Assembly (NCBI RefSeq): GCF_000519045.1
Contig: NZ_KI912532.1
Location: forward strand, 434,001 to 498,000
DNA: 64,000 bases
Direction: 5' to 3'
Source of the DNA: Dechloromonas agitata is5
GTDB taxonomy: Bacteria; Pseudomonadota; Gammaproteobacteria; Burkholderiales; Rhodocyclaceae
Both the position numbers and the translations under genes were made by a program. Of this stretch, positions 1-9,485 are shown one piece after another (position 1 is the first letter of the stretch; the number at the start of each line of letters is the position of its first letter). The notes under the pieces were generated by a model, which was not told where the DNA came from, searched no databases, and worked only from the letters and a program-made list of their open reading frames with translations.

Positions 1-1136
1 TGGCCCCGCTCGGCACCGGTACGGATGATTTCCTCGAAGGTGTTGCCCGGCACCAGCAGGTCGGCCGAGGTCTGATAGTAGTCGCGGTACTGCTCGTTGC
101 AGAAGGCCAGACGGTCGTTCTCATCGTAGATGACGAAGGCCTCGCCGATGGTTTCGACGGCCGAGCGCAGCATGGCCTGGCTGGCCTGCAACTGTTGCTC
201 GACGACCGCCCGGGTGACGAGGGCGCGGTACAGCATCAGCAACAGCACAATGACGATCAGGGAGCCGCCAGCGCCGAACATCAGGACCATTTGCCGATAA
301 TGCACGTAAGGCAGCAAAGCCCGCTCTACCGAACGCCCGACATTGACGGTCAGACCGTACTCCGGCAAACGGTAGAACCCGTAAATGCGCTCGACGCCAT
401 CGATCTTGCCGACCCGGACGTAGGAACCGGACTGGGCCGGATCGGGCTGCAGGAAAGGCAGGTCGGCCAGTTTCTTGCCCATCGCCTGCAGGCCCTCTGG
501 ATGACGGGCCATGAATTCGCCGCTGTCGGCCACCAGCGAAATCGTGCTCTCCTGGCCCAGGCGTTGATGGAAGGCGGTGAAAATATCCGGACTCACCGAC
601 ACCACGAGGACGCCTTTGAAGGCACCGCCCTCGATGATCGGCCGGGTGAACTGGATCGACCACTTACCCGACACCTTGCCGAGCAGCGGCTTGCTGATGA
701 ACAAGCGATCACCGCCGCCGACATGGGCCCGGAAATGCTCGCGTTCGCCGAGATAGACCCGCGTCTTGGGCGCCTCCAGATTGGAGAAAGCCAACCAGCC
801 ATCCTGGTCGATGATGGCGATCTGAAAGGCGACATCGGCCATGTAACCCTGGCGCTGGCGGACAATCTCGCCAAAGCGCCGGGCATCGCCATCCCAGCGC
901 GTGCGCAGGTCGAGCAGGATCTCATTGAGCCGCTTGATCAGCGAATTCGCGTTTTCGGCTGCCGCCTGTGCCTGGAATTCGGTACTCAGCCGGGTCTCAC
1001 GCAAATCGGCACTCTTGCGGCGATCGAGTTGGTAAGTCACAGCCAGCCAGATGATGGCCAGACACACCGCCAGCAGGCTGGCAAATATCGCCTTCAGCGG
1101 AATTCCGCCCAGTTTTGGCAAGGAAGCCTTGGTCAC
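1..1136 (-). CDS. Cache-PAS sensor protein, N-terminal part (3' end outside window)
   Basis: The reading frame runs off the left edge, so only the first 378 or so residues are visible. It starts with GTG at 1136, preceded by AGGA at a good distance. The order is a short cytoplasmic end, a membrane helix (about residues 12-33), a periplasmic segment of about 230 residues that looks like a dCache domain (YLGEREHFRAH, FTRPI, LVVSVSPD), a second helix near residues 275-295, and the start of a PAS domain (ETIGEAFVIYDENDRLAFCN). This is the usual front end of a diguanylate cyclase or histidine kinase that senses a small external ligand. The output domain lies outside the window, so the class is undecided. 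Confidence 0.8.
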   Translation of the reverse strand, partial: MTKASLPKLGGIPLKAIFASLLAVCLAIIWLAVTYQLDRRKSADLRETRLSTEFQAQAAAENANSLIKRLNEILLDLRTRWDGDARRFGEIVRQRQGYMADVAFQIAIIDQDGWLAFSNLEAPKTRVYLGEREHFRAHVGGGDRLFISKPLLGKVSGKWSIQFTRPIIEGGAFKGVLVVSVSPDIFTAFHQRLGQESTISLVADSGEFMARHPEGLQAMGKKLADLPFLQPDPAQSGSYVRVGKIDGVERIYGFYRLPEYGLTVNVGRSVERALLPYVHYRQMVLMFGAGGSLIVIVLLLMLYRALVTRAVVEQQLQASQAMLRSAVETIGEAFVIYDENDRLAFCNEQYRDYYQTSADLLVPGNTFEEIIRTGAERG

Positions 1137-1242
1137 GCGCTCATCCTGTTTATCAATTTCTGCAAGCAGGCCCCCGGGGACTCGCTGTGTTGTAGGGTCC
1201 AATGCCGATTATGGCGAAAGACATACCCCGCCACCAGCCCGG

Positions 1243-4200
1243 CTAAATGCTGCCGGTGCTCCGTCGTCGGATCAACCTCTGCAGGCGCCGGATCAGGTCA
1301 TCGACGTAGGTGAAGACCACCGGGATGACGAGCAGGCTGAGAAAGGTCGAGGTGATCAGGCCGCCGATCACGACGATCGCCATCGGCGCCCGGAAGCTCG
1401 GATCGACGCCGATGCCCAGCGCGATCGGCATCATGCCGGCCCCCATCGCGACGGTGGTCATCACGATCGGCCGGGCCCGCTTGCGGCACGCGTCGAGCAG
1501 CGCGCTCCAGCGGTCCAGCCCATGCTCGCGGCGGGCGAGCACCACATAATCGATGAGCAGGATGGAGTTCTTGGTGGCGATGCCCATCAGCATGATCAGG
1601 CCGATCATCGACGGCATCGACAGCGCCTTCTGCGTCACGAACAAGGCCAGGAAGGCGCCCGGCACCGACAGCACGAGGGCGGCGAGGATGGTCACCGGCT
1701 GCACGAAATCCTTGAAGAGCAGGACCAGCACGATATAAATGCAGAGTACGCCGGTCGCCATGGCCAGCGCGAAGCTGGCGAACAGCTCGCCCATCGCCTC
1801 GGCGTCACCCACCGTGGTCTGCAGGATGCCCGGCGGCAACTGGGCGATGCTGGGCAGCGCCAGCGCCCTGGCTTCCACCTCGCCGAGCGGCTGGCCGTTC
1901 AGCTCGATCTCAAAATTGATGTTGCGCAGCCGATCATAGCGGTCGATCTCAGCCGGGCCGCCGGCCAGGCTGATCGACGCCACGTTGGCCAGCGTCACCG
2001 GGCCATGCGCGCCGGGCACGGTCAGGCGTTCGAGCAGGGCCAGGTCGGTGCGCGCTGCTGGCGGCAGCTTGACGACGATGGGGACCTGGCGCTGGGCCAG
2101 GTTGAGCTTGGCCAGCCCCTGATCGTAGTCGCCGGCGGTGGCAATGCGTAGCGTGTCGGCGATGGCCGCCGAGGTCACGCCCAGGTCGGCCATGCGTGCA
2201 AAATCGGGACGAATGACCAGTTCCGGGCGGACCAGGCTGGCCGTCGTCGTCACGTTGCCGATGCCCGGGATGCCGCGCAGTTCGCGCTCGACGACGCGGG
2301 CATGCTCGCTGAGCAGCGGCCCGTTCTCGCTGGCCAGCACGAGGATGTATTTCTCGTTGGCTGAGCCGAGGCCGACCTTGATCTGCGCCCCGGGAATCGC
2401 GCTCAGCGCCTGGCGCAGCTGGCCCTCGATATCCTGCTTGGTGACGCCCGGCCGCTCCTGGCGCGGCGTCAGGTTCAGGGTCAGCGTCGCCTTGCGCACC
2501 TCGGCCGCCCCCTGCGGCGCGAACGGGTCGCTGCCCGCCTTGCCACCGCCGACGGCGGTATACACCAGCTTCACATGCGGATTGGCCTCGGCAATGGCGC
2601 GTGCCTGCTCGGCCGCGGCAAAGCAGTCCTTGAAGGTGACGCCGGGCGGCAGGGTCAGGTAGATCTGCGTCTGCGAGAGGTCGTCCGGCGGCAGGAAGCC
2701 CTTGGGCAACAACGGCACCAGCATGAAGGACCCGACAAAGAAGAGCGTCGCCGCCAGCATGGTGAGCAGTCGATGCTGCAGGCACCACGCCGCCCAGCCT
2801 TCATAAACCCGCAGCCAGCGCGGTGGCGCATGCTCGTCGGCCACCGGCTTGAGGATGTAGGCCGCCATCATCGGTGTCAGCATGCGGGCGACAACCAACG
2901 AGAAGAAAACCGCGATGGCCGCCGTCCACCCGAACTGGACGAAGAACTTGCCAGCCACACCGCTCATGAAGGCCGTGGGCAGGAAGACGGCGATCAGCGT
3001 GAAGGTGGTGGCGATGACCGCCAGGCCGATTTCGTCGGCCGCTTCCATGGCCGCCTGGTAGGGCGTCTTGCCCATGCGCAGGTGGCGCATGATGTTCTCG
3101 ATCTCGACGATGGCATCGTCGACCAGGATGCCGACCACCAGCGACATCGAGAGCAGGGTCACGACGTTGAGCGAAAAGCCCATCAGCCACATGGCGAAGA
3201 AGGTGGGGATCGCCGACAGCGGCAGCGCCGCAGCCGACACGAAGGTGGCCCGGGCATCGCGCAGGAAGAGCCAGACGACCAGCACGGCAAGCACCGCGCC
3301 TTCGATGAGCAGTTTCATCGAGCCTTCGTAGTTCTCGACCACCGGGTCGACGAAATTGAAGGCCTCGGTGATCTCGATATCCGGATGCTCGCCCTTCAGC
3401 TTGGCCAGTGCGGCGAGCACCGCGTCGCGCACCTCGATTTCGCCCGCCCCCTTGCTACGCGTCACCTCGAAACCGACCACCGGCTTGCCGTTGAGCAGCG
3501 CCGCCGTGCGTTGTTCGCCGACCGTATCGGTAATTTTCGCCACCTGATCAAGCCGGATATGGCGGCCATCCGAGAGCACGAGTTCCATGCCGCCCAGTTC
3601 GTCGGCGGTCTGCACGGTAGCCAGGGTGCGTACCGACTGTTCGATGCCGCCGATGTCCGACTTGCCGCCTGAGGCTTCCTGCTGGATGCGCCGTAGCTGC
3701 CGCGAGATATCGGCCGCCGTGGCGTTCAGCGCCAGCATGCGGGCCGGGTCGAGTTCGACGCGCACCTCGCGCGTCACGCCGCCGACCCGCGCCACCGCCC
3801 CGACACCGCGCGCCGAGAGCAGCGCCTTGCTCACCGTGTTATCGACGAACCACGACAGCGCCTCGTCGTCCATCCGGGGCGAAGCCACCGTATAAGTCAG
3901 GATCGGCGCCCCGGACAGGTTCACCTTGCTGACCACCGGGTCCTTCAGGTCGCCCGGCAGGTCGGCCCGGATGCGCGACACGGCGTCGCGCACGTCGTCC
4001 ACCGCCTCCTGCGTCGGCTTTTCCAGGCGGAATTCGACGGTGACGATGGCCGTGCCGTCCTGCACCTTGGTGTAGATGTGCTTGATGCCCTGCAGCGTCG
4101 CCACCGAATTCTCGATTTTGCGCGCCACCTCGGTTTCCATCTGCGCCGGCGCTGCGCCGGGCAGGCTGGCGGTGACCGTTACGGTGGGCAGGTCGATATC

Positions 4201-4314
4201 CATGAACTGCTGGATCTTCATGCCCTGGAAGCCGATCAGGCCAGCCAGGGTGAGCAGCAGGAAGAACAGGATGGCCGGTGTCGGGTTGCGGATCGACCAG
4301 GATGAAACGTTCAT
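1243..4314 (-). CDS. RND-family efflux transporter permease subunit
   Basis: A 1023-residue inner-membrane proton-driven pump of the AcrB/HAE-1 superfamily, the usual length for the family. The N-terminal helix (PTPAILFFLLLTLAGLIGF) is followed by a large periplasmic loop. The helix-4 region carries the paired acidic residues of the proton relay (VVGILVDDAIVEIENI). A second helix bundle near the C-terminus has GIATKNSILLIDY, also typical of RND pumps. Its ATG overlaps the stop of the adaptor gene (ATGA at 4311-4314), so the two are translationally coupled. No outer-membrane TolC-type gene is adjacent, so the channel is presumably supplied elsewhere. The substrate cannot be read from sequence; the protein resembles the MdtB-like branch more than metal CusA pumps, because no methionine cluster is obvious. 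Confidence 0.93.
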   Translation of the reverse strand: MNVSSWSIRNPTPAILFFLLLTLAGLIGFQGMKIQQFMDIDLPTVTVTASLPGAAPAQMETEVARKIENSVATLQGIKHIYTKVQDGTAIVTVEFRLEKPTQEAVDDVRDAVSRIRADLPGDLKDPVVSKVNLSGAPILTYTVASPRMDDEALSWFVDNTVSKALLSARGVGAVARVGGVTREVRVELDPARMLALNATAADISRQLRRIQQEASGGKSDIGGIEQSVRTLATVQTADELGGMELVLSDGRHIRLDQVAKITDTVGEQRTAALLNGKPVVGFEVTRSKGAGEIEVRDAVLAALAKLKGEHPDIEITEAFNFVDPVVENYEGSMKLLIEGAVLAVLVVWLFLRDARATFVSAAALPLSAIPTFFAMWLMGFSLNVVTLLSMSLVVGILVDDAIVEIENIMRHLRMGKTPYQAAMEAADEIGLAVIATTFTLIAVFLPTAFMSGVAGKFFVQFGWTAAIAVFFSLVVARMLTPMMAAYILKPVADEHAPPRWLRVYEGWAAWCLQHRLLTMLAATLFFVGSFMLVPLLPKGFLPPDDLSQTQIYLTLPPGVTFKDCFAAAEQARAIAEANPHVKLVYTAVGGGKAGSDPFAPQGAAEVRKATLTLNLTPRQERPGVTKQDIEGQLRQALSAIPGAQIKVGLGSANEKYILVLASENGPLLSEHARVVERELRGIPGIGNVTTTASLVRPELVIRPDFARMADLGVTSAAIADTLRIATAGDYDQGLAKLNLAQRQVPIVVKLPPAARTDLALLERLTVPGAHGPVTLANVASISLAGGPAEIDRYDRLRNINFEIELNGQPLGEVEARALALPSIAQLPPGILQTTVGDAEAMGELFASFALAMATGVLCIYIVLVLLFKDFVQPVTILAALVLSVPGAFLALFVTQKALSMPSMIGLIMLMGIATKNSILLIDYVVLARREHGLDRWSALLDACRKRARPIVMTTVAMGAGMMPIALGIGVDPSFRAPMAIVVIGGLITSTFLSLLVIPVVFTYVDDLIRRLQRLIRRRSTGSI

Positions 4315-5417
4315 TGTGCCGCCACCTTCACGGCGTCGCCATCGGCCAGGAAGCCGGCACCGGATTCGACCACCCGCACCCCGGCGGGCAAACCGGAAAG
4401 CACCTCGACCCGTTCGCCATTCCGCCGCCCGAGCGTGACCTTGGTCTGCACCACGCGATCCTCGCCTTCCAGGCGGAACAGATAGGCGAAACCCTCACGC
4501 AGCACGACGGCCGTTTGCGGCAGGGTGACGGCCGGGCTACGGCCAAGTTCGAATTCGCCGCGGGCGAACATGCCGGCCCGCACGGCGGCGGTCGGCGGCA
4601 GGTCGACATAGACCAGGCCGTTGCGCGTCTGGGGATCGACGCTGGGCGCCACGGCGCGCACCTTGCCCGTCACCGGCTGGCCGGCCGGCGAGGTCAGCGT
4701 TGCCGGCATGCCGGGCCGCACCCGGGCGAGGTCGGCTGACGGCACTTCGGCCCGCCATTCCAGCCGGCCGCCGCGAATCAGACGGAAGAGTTCCTGGCCG
4801 GACTGGGTCAGCGAGCCGACTGTCGCGCTGCGCGCCGAGATCACGCCGTCGTCGGGAGCCAGCACGGCGGTCTTGCCCAGACGCAGCGACGCCGCCTGCA
4901 ACCGGGCCTGACCGGCGGCCAGACGGGCCTGCGCCGTATGCAGGGCCGTCTGATACTGGGTATTGAGCTGAGCACTGTAGAAACCCTTCTCGCGCAAATC
5001 CCTGGCCCGCTCGGCATTGGCTTTCGCCTCGGCGGCGCTGGCTTCCAGTTCGGCCACCGCCGCCTTCGCCTCGGCCTGCTCGCTGGCCACGGTATCGTCG
5101 GCGATGCGCGCCAGCACCTGGCCCTTCTTCACGGTATCGCCGACCTGAACACGGATTTCGGTGATCCGGTAATTGGCGATTTCCGGCCCGATCACGGCCT
5201 CCTGCCAGGCGACGACGTTGCCGTTGGCCGGCAAGGATTGCGGCCAGTCGAGGGTTTGTGGCGTCGTCAGCCGGACGGTCAACGCCGGGCGCGGTGCCAC
5301 CGCGGCCTTCGGCTCAGCGGCCGGTTTGCTGTCGCCGGAGCAGCCGGCCAGGAAAGCCAGCACCAGCACAAGGGGGAGCCGGGACGCGAGCAGCGCCCCC
5401 GGAGAATGGATTGTCAT
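4311..5417 (-). CDS. RND efflux periplasmic adaptor (HlyD/AcrA family) lipoprotein
   Basis: A membrane-fusion protein of 368 residues that would link the RND pump at 1243-4314 to an outer-membrane channel. The start chosen (ATG at 5417) gives a lipoprotein signal peptide with hydrophobic stretch LPLVLVLAFLAG and lipobox Cys. A longer in-frame start at 5534 would bury this signal and is rejected. The order is a barrel-sandwich (lipoyl-like) half with GDTVKKGQVLARI, a coiled-coil hairpin rich in Ala, Glu and Arg (about residues 105-165), the second lipoyl half (VLAPDDGVISARSATVG), and a beta-barrel domain. The gene precedes the pump and overlaps it by 4 bases. Confidence 0.92.
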   Translation of the reverse strand: MTIHSPGALLASRLPLVLVLAFLAGCSGDSKPAAEPKAAVAPRPALTVRLTTPQTLDWPQSLPANGNVVAWQEAVIGPEIANYRITEIRVQVGDTVKKGQVLARIADDTVASEQAEAKAAVAELEASAAEAKANAERARDLREKGFYSAQLNTQYQTALHTAQARLAAGQARLQAASLRLGKTAVLAPDDGVISARSATVGSLTQSGQELFRLIRGGRLEWRAEVPSADLARVRPGMPATLTSPAGQPVTGKVRAVAPSVDPQTRNGLVYVDLPPTAAVRAGMFARGEFELGRSPAVTLPQTAVVLREGFAYLFRLEGEDRVVQTKVTLGRRNGERVEVLSGLPAGVRVVESGAGFLADGDAVKVAAQ

Positions 5418-5505
5418 GCGCGAACCTGTCTCGAAACCGCCGGAATCAGGCCGCAATGATACCCCGCCCGCGGGGCAGATCAGGGCAGCAATGACCCGGC
5501 TGTCA

Positions 5506-7509
5506 TCAATTCCCGGCCAGCTGCTGCCGGGCATCGGCCTCGCTTTCGCTGATCTTCGGCGCCATCTGTCGCTTGGCCAGGGCCTCGCCCAGCTTCATGC
5601 GCAGGAAGGTGCTCGCCGTGTAGCGCGTCACGTCGTGGTAATGGCGGTCGACGACGCCCTTGACCATGGCGATGTAGTCGTCGATCAGTTCCGGCAGGAT
5701 GCTGAAGCGGTCGTAATTGACGATAGCCTTGACCTTGTGGCCGACCGGGTCGAGCGCCGTATCGACGGCCGCCTCGATGCGCCGGATATCGTCGGTACTG
5801 CGCACGGCCAGCCCGGAGAAATCGAGGAAGAACAGGTTCTGCGCCGGGTCGTAGCTGAAACGCTCGGCCAGCGGCTTGTCGAGCAGCTCGGGGCGGATGC
5901 CCATCGGCTCATCGCGGAAGATGCGGGCATCCATCAGCACCGGCTGGCCGTCGATGATCGGCCGGAAGGCCATCTTGTCGAGGATGTCCTTCTGCAGATC
6001 GACGCCCGGTGCGATCTCGGTCAGTTGCAGGCCGTCCGGCGTCAGGCGGAAGACGCAACGCTCGGTGATGTAGATCACCTCCTTGCCCCGCCGCGCCGCT
6101 TCCGGGCCACTGAAGGTGCGATGCTCGACCTCGCTGACGAACTTGACCGACTGGCCGTCCTCCCGGATGTGCAACTGGCCGTTATCGATGGCCACGTCGA
6201 GGTTGCCGGCCGTGAAAGTGCCGACGAAAACCACTTTCTTGGCATTCTGCGAAATGTCGATGAAGCCACCCGAACCGGCCAGCCGCGGCCCGAATTTCGA
6301 TACGTTCAGGTTGCCCTGCTGGTCGGCCTGGGCCAGACCGAGGAAGGCGAGGTCCAGCCCGCCGCCCTGGTAGAAATCGAACTGGCTGGGCTGGTCGATG
6401 ATCGCCTGGGTATTGGTCGCCGCCCCGAAGTTGAGGCCGCCCGCCGGCACGCCGCCGATCACGCCCGGTTCGGCGGTCAGGGTCAGCAGGTCGATGATGT
6501 GTTCCTCGGCCGCCACATTGGCAATGCCTTCCGGCATGCCGATGCCGAGGTTGACGACAGCATTGGCTTTCAATTCCATGGCCGCCCGGCGGGCGATGAT
6601 CTTGCGCTCGCTCATGCCCATCGGTGCGATAGCCGACATCGGCACCTTGATCTCGCCGGAAAAGGCCGGGCTGTAGGGCTCGATGAAGGTCTGCATGTGG
6701 TACTCGGGCTTCTCGGCGACTACCACGCAATCGACCAGCACGCCGGGAATCTTGACCTGGCGGGGATTCAGCGTGCCACGCTCGGCAATGCGCTCTACCT
6801 GGGCGATGACGATGCCGCCGGAGTTCTTCGCCGCCATGGCGATGGCCTGCGCCTCCAGCGTCAGCGCCTCCTTCTCCATGGTGATGTTGCCGTCCGGGTC
6901 GGCCGTGGTGCCGCGGATGATGCCGACGTGAATCGGGAAGGCCTTGTAGAACAGGTAATCCTCGCCGTCGATGGCCATGCGGCGGACGATGTCGACGGTG
7001 GTCCTGTCGTTCAGCTTGCCGCCGCCGAATTGCGGATCGACGAAGGTGCCCAGACCGACCCGGGTGATGGTGCCCGGCTTGCCGGCCGCGATGTCGCGGA
7101 AGAGGTGGGTGATCACCCCCTGCGGCAGGTTGTAGGCCTCGATACGGTTGGCCACCGCCAGTTCCTGCAGCTTGGGCACCAGCCCCCAGTGGCCGCCGAT
7201 GACCCGCGCCACCAAGCCGTCGTGGCCGAAGTGATTGAGGCCGCGCGCCTTGCCATCGCCCTGCCCGGCGGCGTAAACCAGGGTCAGATCACGAGGCGAG
7301 CCAACACCGTGCGGGTCCGCTTCGCGGCTCTCAACGAAACGCTGCTCGAGGGCCACCGCGATGTTCTCGGCGAAACCGATCCCGACGAAGCCGCCGGTCG
7401 CCACCGTATCGCCATCACGAATCAGGCGCACCGCATTGCGGGCAGAAACGACCTTGCCGGTATCGGAACCGGGTAGCGAGGCGGCGATGGGGTGCTGGGG
7501 CGAGGGCAT
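5506..7509 (-). CDS. Fused two-domain acyl-CoA:acetate CoA-transferase (YdiF/propionate CoA-transferase family)
   Basis: A 667-residue protein with the alpha and beta halves of a family I CoA-transferase in one chain. The first half has [19 protein letters not shown], the alpha-subunit glycine loop. The second half has [14 protein letters not shown] and the segment TAEPGVIGG, where the Glu corresponds to the catalytic residue that forms the glutamyl-CoA thioester. It would move CoA between short-chain acyl-CoAs and free acids such as acetate or propionate. The ATG at 7509 has GGAG five bases upstream; the open frame extends 68 codons further up with no family homology. It lies 64 bases downstream of the CBS-domain gene and is probably cotranscribed with it. 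Substrate specificity is not determinable here. Confidence 0.9.
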   Translation of the reverse strand: MPSPQHPIAASLPGSDTGKVVSARNAVRLIRDGDTVATGGFVGIGFAENIAVALEQRFVESREADPHGVGSPRDLTLVYAAGQGDGKARGLNHFGHDGLVARVIGGHWGLVPKLQELAVANRIEAYNLPQGVITHLFRDIAAGKPGTITRVGLGTFVDPQFGGGKLNDRTTVDIVRRMAIDGEDYLFYKAFPIHVGIIRGTTADPDGNITMEKEALTLEAQAIAMAAKNSGGIVIAQVERIAERGTLNPRQVKIPGVLVDCVVVAEKPEYHMQTFIEPYSPAFSGEIKVPMSAIAPMGMSERKIIARRAAMELKANAVVNLGIGMPEGIANVAAEEHIIDLLTLTAEPGVIGGVPAGGLNFGAATNTQAIIDQPSQFDFYQGGGLDLAFLGLAQADQQGNLNVSKFGPRLAGSGGFIDISQNAKKVVFVGTFTAGNLDVAIDNGQLHIREDGQSVKFVSEVEHRTFSGPEAARRGKEVIYITERCVFRLTPDGLQLTEIAPGVDLQKDILDKMAFRPIIDGQPVLMDARIFRDEPMGIRPELLDKPLAERFSYDPAQNLFFLDFSGLAVRSTDDIRRIEAAVDTALDPVGHKVKAIVNYDRFSILPELIDDYIAMVKGVVDRHYHDVTRYTASTFLRMKLGEALAKRQMAPKISESEADARQQLAGN

Positions 7510-7526
7510 GGTAACTCCGAAAATGA

Positions 7527-7556
7527 AACCAGCCCCACAAAGGAGGCTGGCTGGTT
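7527..7556 (-). repeat. Inverted repeat between CBS gene and CoA-transferase gene
   Basis: AACCAGCC at 7527-7534 and its exact complement GGCTGGTT at 7549-7556 enclose a 14-base loop in the gap between the two genes. On the minus-strand transcript the hairpin is followed by a weakly T-rich stretch (TTTCATTTTC) and then the Shine-Dalgarno of the CoA-transferase. It may be an mRNA stabiliser or a leaky terminator; the sequence alone does not decide. Confidence 0.5.
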
Positions 7557-7573
7557 GAATGGGGGTGCGGCAA

Positions 7574-8158
7574 TCAGTCGGCCAGCGCCGCCTCGATTTC
7601 GGCAAAGGTGCTGGCCAGTTCGAAGCCAAGGACCGGCACACCGAGCAGGCGGCCGATGTGGGTGGCCGAGAACATGCCGCGCAGACGCGGCAAGTCGGTG
7701 GACGGGTCGACATCCTCGACCAGAATGTGCTGCCGGCCGAGATGCTTCAGCGCATCGAGAATATCGATCACGCGGGCGTTCAACACTTCATTGAGGTACA
7801 GCGTATCGACGCTGCCGATCGGCGTCATCAGGTCGGCAACCCGCAATTCATCGCGCTTGCAGCCGCGCGACTGGGCCAGTTGCATCGGCTTCTCGCCCAT
7901 GATGTCGCGCGCCGTGATCAAGCCCAGCACGCCATCGTCCGGCGCACTGACGATCAGCAGGCGCACCCCGCGCGAAATCATCCGCGCATTGGCGTCCACC
8001 AGCGATTCACTGGCTCCGATCGTCACCACATTGACCCGCAGGAAATCCGTCATCGCCTCGATCGCCGGCGAACCGGCGCCAACGAGGTTGTATCCGGAAG
8101 CGCTCAGGGTGACATTCTTGGATATTGTGTGCGTACGCACTTTGGCAGTCATGGGCAT
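7574..8158 (-). CDS. CBS-domain protein
   Basis: A 194-residue soluble protein with two CBS motifs, about residues 40-105 ([34 protein letters not shown]) and 115-185 ([34 protein letters not shown]). CBS pairs bind adenine nucleotides and act as energy sensors. Here there is no attached catalytic domain, so it probably acts on a partner. ATG at 8158 has GGAGG nine bases upstream; an upstream TTG that overlaps this Shine-Dalgarno was rejected. The gene precedes the CoA-transferase under a clear sigma-70 promoter, suggesting joint expression. The partner is unknown. Confidence 0.85.
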   Translation of the reverse strand: MPMTAKVRTHTISKNVTLSASGYNLVGAGSPAIEAMTDFLRVNVVTIGASESLVDANARMISRGVRLLIVSAPDDGVLGLITARDIMGEKPMQLAQSRGCKRDELRVADLMTPIGSVDTLYLNEVLNARVIDILDALKHLGRQHILVEDVDPSTDLPRLRGMFSATHIGRLLGVPVLGFELASTFAEIEAALAD

Positions 8159-8250
8159 GTCTCGATCCTCCAACCGGTTATTTTTCTACTGGAAAACATC
8201 TCTGGGGGTCGGTGCTGACCGAGTGAACGAGGTGGCTCCGACGCGAACCT

Positions 8251-8279
8251 AGTATTCGGCGATTCCGGAGACATTTCAA
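8251..8279 (-). promoter_or_regulatory. Sigma-70 promoter for the CBS/CoA-transferase unit
   Basis: On the minus strand TTGAAA (8279-8274) is followed after exactly 17 bases by AATACT (8256-8251), which matches four of six -10 consensus positions. It lies 92 bases upstream of the CBS gene start and just past the terminator of the tRNA-Ala gene. Confidence 0.6.
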
Positions 8280-8316
8280 GCACCCCGAGGGAAATCCCTA
8301 ATCGGCGCCACAAAAG

Positions 8317-8344
8317 AAAAAAGCCTGAAAAATCAGGCTTTTTT
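8317..8344 (-). terminator. Intrinsic terminator after tRNA-Ala
   Basis: AAAAAAGCCTGA and TCAGGCTTTTTT form a 12-bp stem with a four-base loop (AAAA). The A and T ends make it effective in both directions, but the only gene ending here is tRNA-Ala on the minus strand, nine bases away. Confidence 0.9.
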
Positions 8345-8352
8345 GAAATCTG

Positions 8353-8428
8353 TGGTGGACCGAAGGAGGATCGAACTCCCGACCTCTGCATTGCGAACGC
8401 AGCGCTCTCCCAGCTGAGCTATCGGCCC
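8353..8428 (-). tRNA. tRNA-Ala (anticodon CGC)
   Basis: A complete 76-base cloverleaf with encoded CCA. The acceptor stem GGGCCGA pairs with UCGGUCC and contains the G3:U70 wobble pair that identifies alanine tRNAs. The anticodon arm is CUGCG-UUCGCAA-UGCAG, which places CGC at positions 34-36, reading codon GCG. The T arm has the usual GUUCGAUC. An intrinsic terminator follows. Confidence 0.95.
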
Positions 8429-8489
8429 GAATCAAGCGTCCGATTCTATAACAGAACCAGGGTCTGGGGAATATTCGGCACGAAGGCGC

Positions 8490-9485
8490 TCAGCCCTGCC
8501 CGGCGCCGGCCGCTGCCCGGCGCAGGCGGTCGGCAACCGCCGCCCAATCCGCCCCCGGTGGCAGAGCCTCGACGACGATCAGATCAACACCGGCATGATC
8601 CATGTCGCGCAACGCGGCATAGAGATCATGGGCATAGCCGACCGGATCGGCCGGCATCAGGCGCCAGGCGTGCGGCATGCCGGCTTGTGGCGGCTGGTTG
8701 GCGCTGATCACGGCGCACTTACCGCCGCGATGGCGCTGGGCGTTGATGAAGTCGAGCAGGCGCTCACCAGAGACCTGGCGCAGCGGCGTGGTGGGCGCGT
8801 AGTGGGCTTCCAGCGAGCCGGAGACCCGTGGAGCGCCGCTGCTGGTTTCGATCTCGGGCAAGCGACCGAGCACGGCTTCGAGGTGCAGCGGGGAGATATG
8901 GCCGGGGCGCAGCACGACCGGCTCGCCGCGCGAGCAATCGATGATGGTCGATTCGATGCCGACCTTGCACGGGCCGCCGTCGAGGATCAGCGGCACGCGC
9001 TCGCCCAGTTCCTCGGCGACATGCTCGGCAGTGGTCGGGCTGATGCGGCCGAAGCGGTTGGCCGACGGCGCGGCGATGCCGGCATGTTCGCCCTTGGCGC
9101 GGGCGAAACGGCGCAGCAGTTCGAGCGCCACCGGGTGGCCGGGCACGCGCAAGCCGACAGTATCCTGCCCGCCGGTCACGGCATCCGGTACCCAGGCCTG
9201 CTTTTTCAGGATCAGTGTCAGCGGGCCGGGCCAGAAGGTTTCCATCAATTCCCAGGCGACGGGCGGCACCTGCTCGGCCCAATGGTCGACGGCGTCGTGG
9301 CCGGCCAGATGGACGATCAACGGGTGGTCGGCCGGACGCCCCTTGGCAGCAAATATCTTGGCGACCGCTGCCGGGTTGGCGGCATCCGCCCCCAGGCCGT
9401 AGACCGTCTCGGTCGGGATGGCGACCAGTTCGCCGGCAACCAGCAGGTCGACGGCACGCAGATAATCGGCGTCGCTAGGCGTCAT
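8490..9485 (-). CDS. L-threonylcarbamoyladenylate synthase, long Sua5 type
   Basis: A 331-residue enzyme making threonylcarbamoyl-AMP from threonine, bicarbonate and ATP for the t6A37 modification of ANN-decoding tRNAs. The YrdC domain (about residues 1-200) has IPTETVYGLGADA and AAKGRPADHPL, characteristic of the family. A further 120-residue C-terminal region makes it the two-domain Sua5 (TsaC2) form rather than the short TsaC. The ATG overlaps the purK stop by one base (TGATG). The in-frame extension upstream is antisense-like purK sequence and is rejected. It is the last gene of the folD-purE-purK unit. Confidence 0.92.
   Translation of the reverse strand: MTPSDADYLRAVDLLVAGELVAIPTETVYGLGADAANPAAVAKIFAAKGRPADHPLIVHLAGHDAVDHWAEQVPPVAWELMETFWPGPLTLILKKQAWVPDAVTGGQDTVGLRVPGHPVALELLRRFARAKGEHAGIAAPSANRFGRISPTTAEHVAEELGERVPLILDGGPCKVGIESTIIDCSRGEPVVLRPGHISPLHLEAVLGRLPEIETSSGAPRVSGSLEAHYAPTTPLRQVSGERLLDFINAQRHRGGKCAVISANQPPQAGMPHAWRLMPADPVGYAHDLYAALRDMDHAGVDLIVVEALPPGADWAAVADRLRRAAAGAGQG

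Noticed and set aside
5173-7476. Plus-strand open frame of 767 codons opposite the HlyD and CoA-transferase genes
   Set aside because: Antisense shadow frame. The minus-strand genes show full family motifs, and this frame spans the gap between them.
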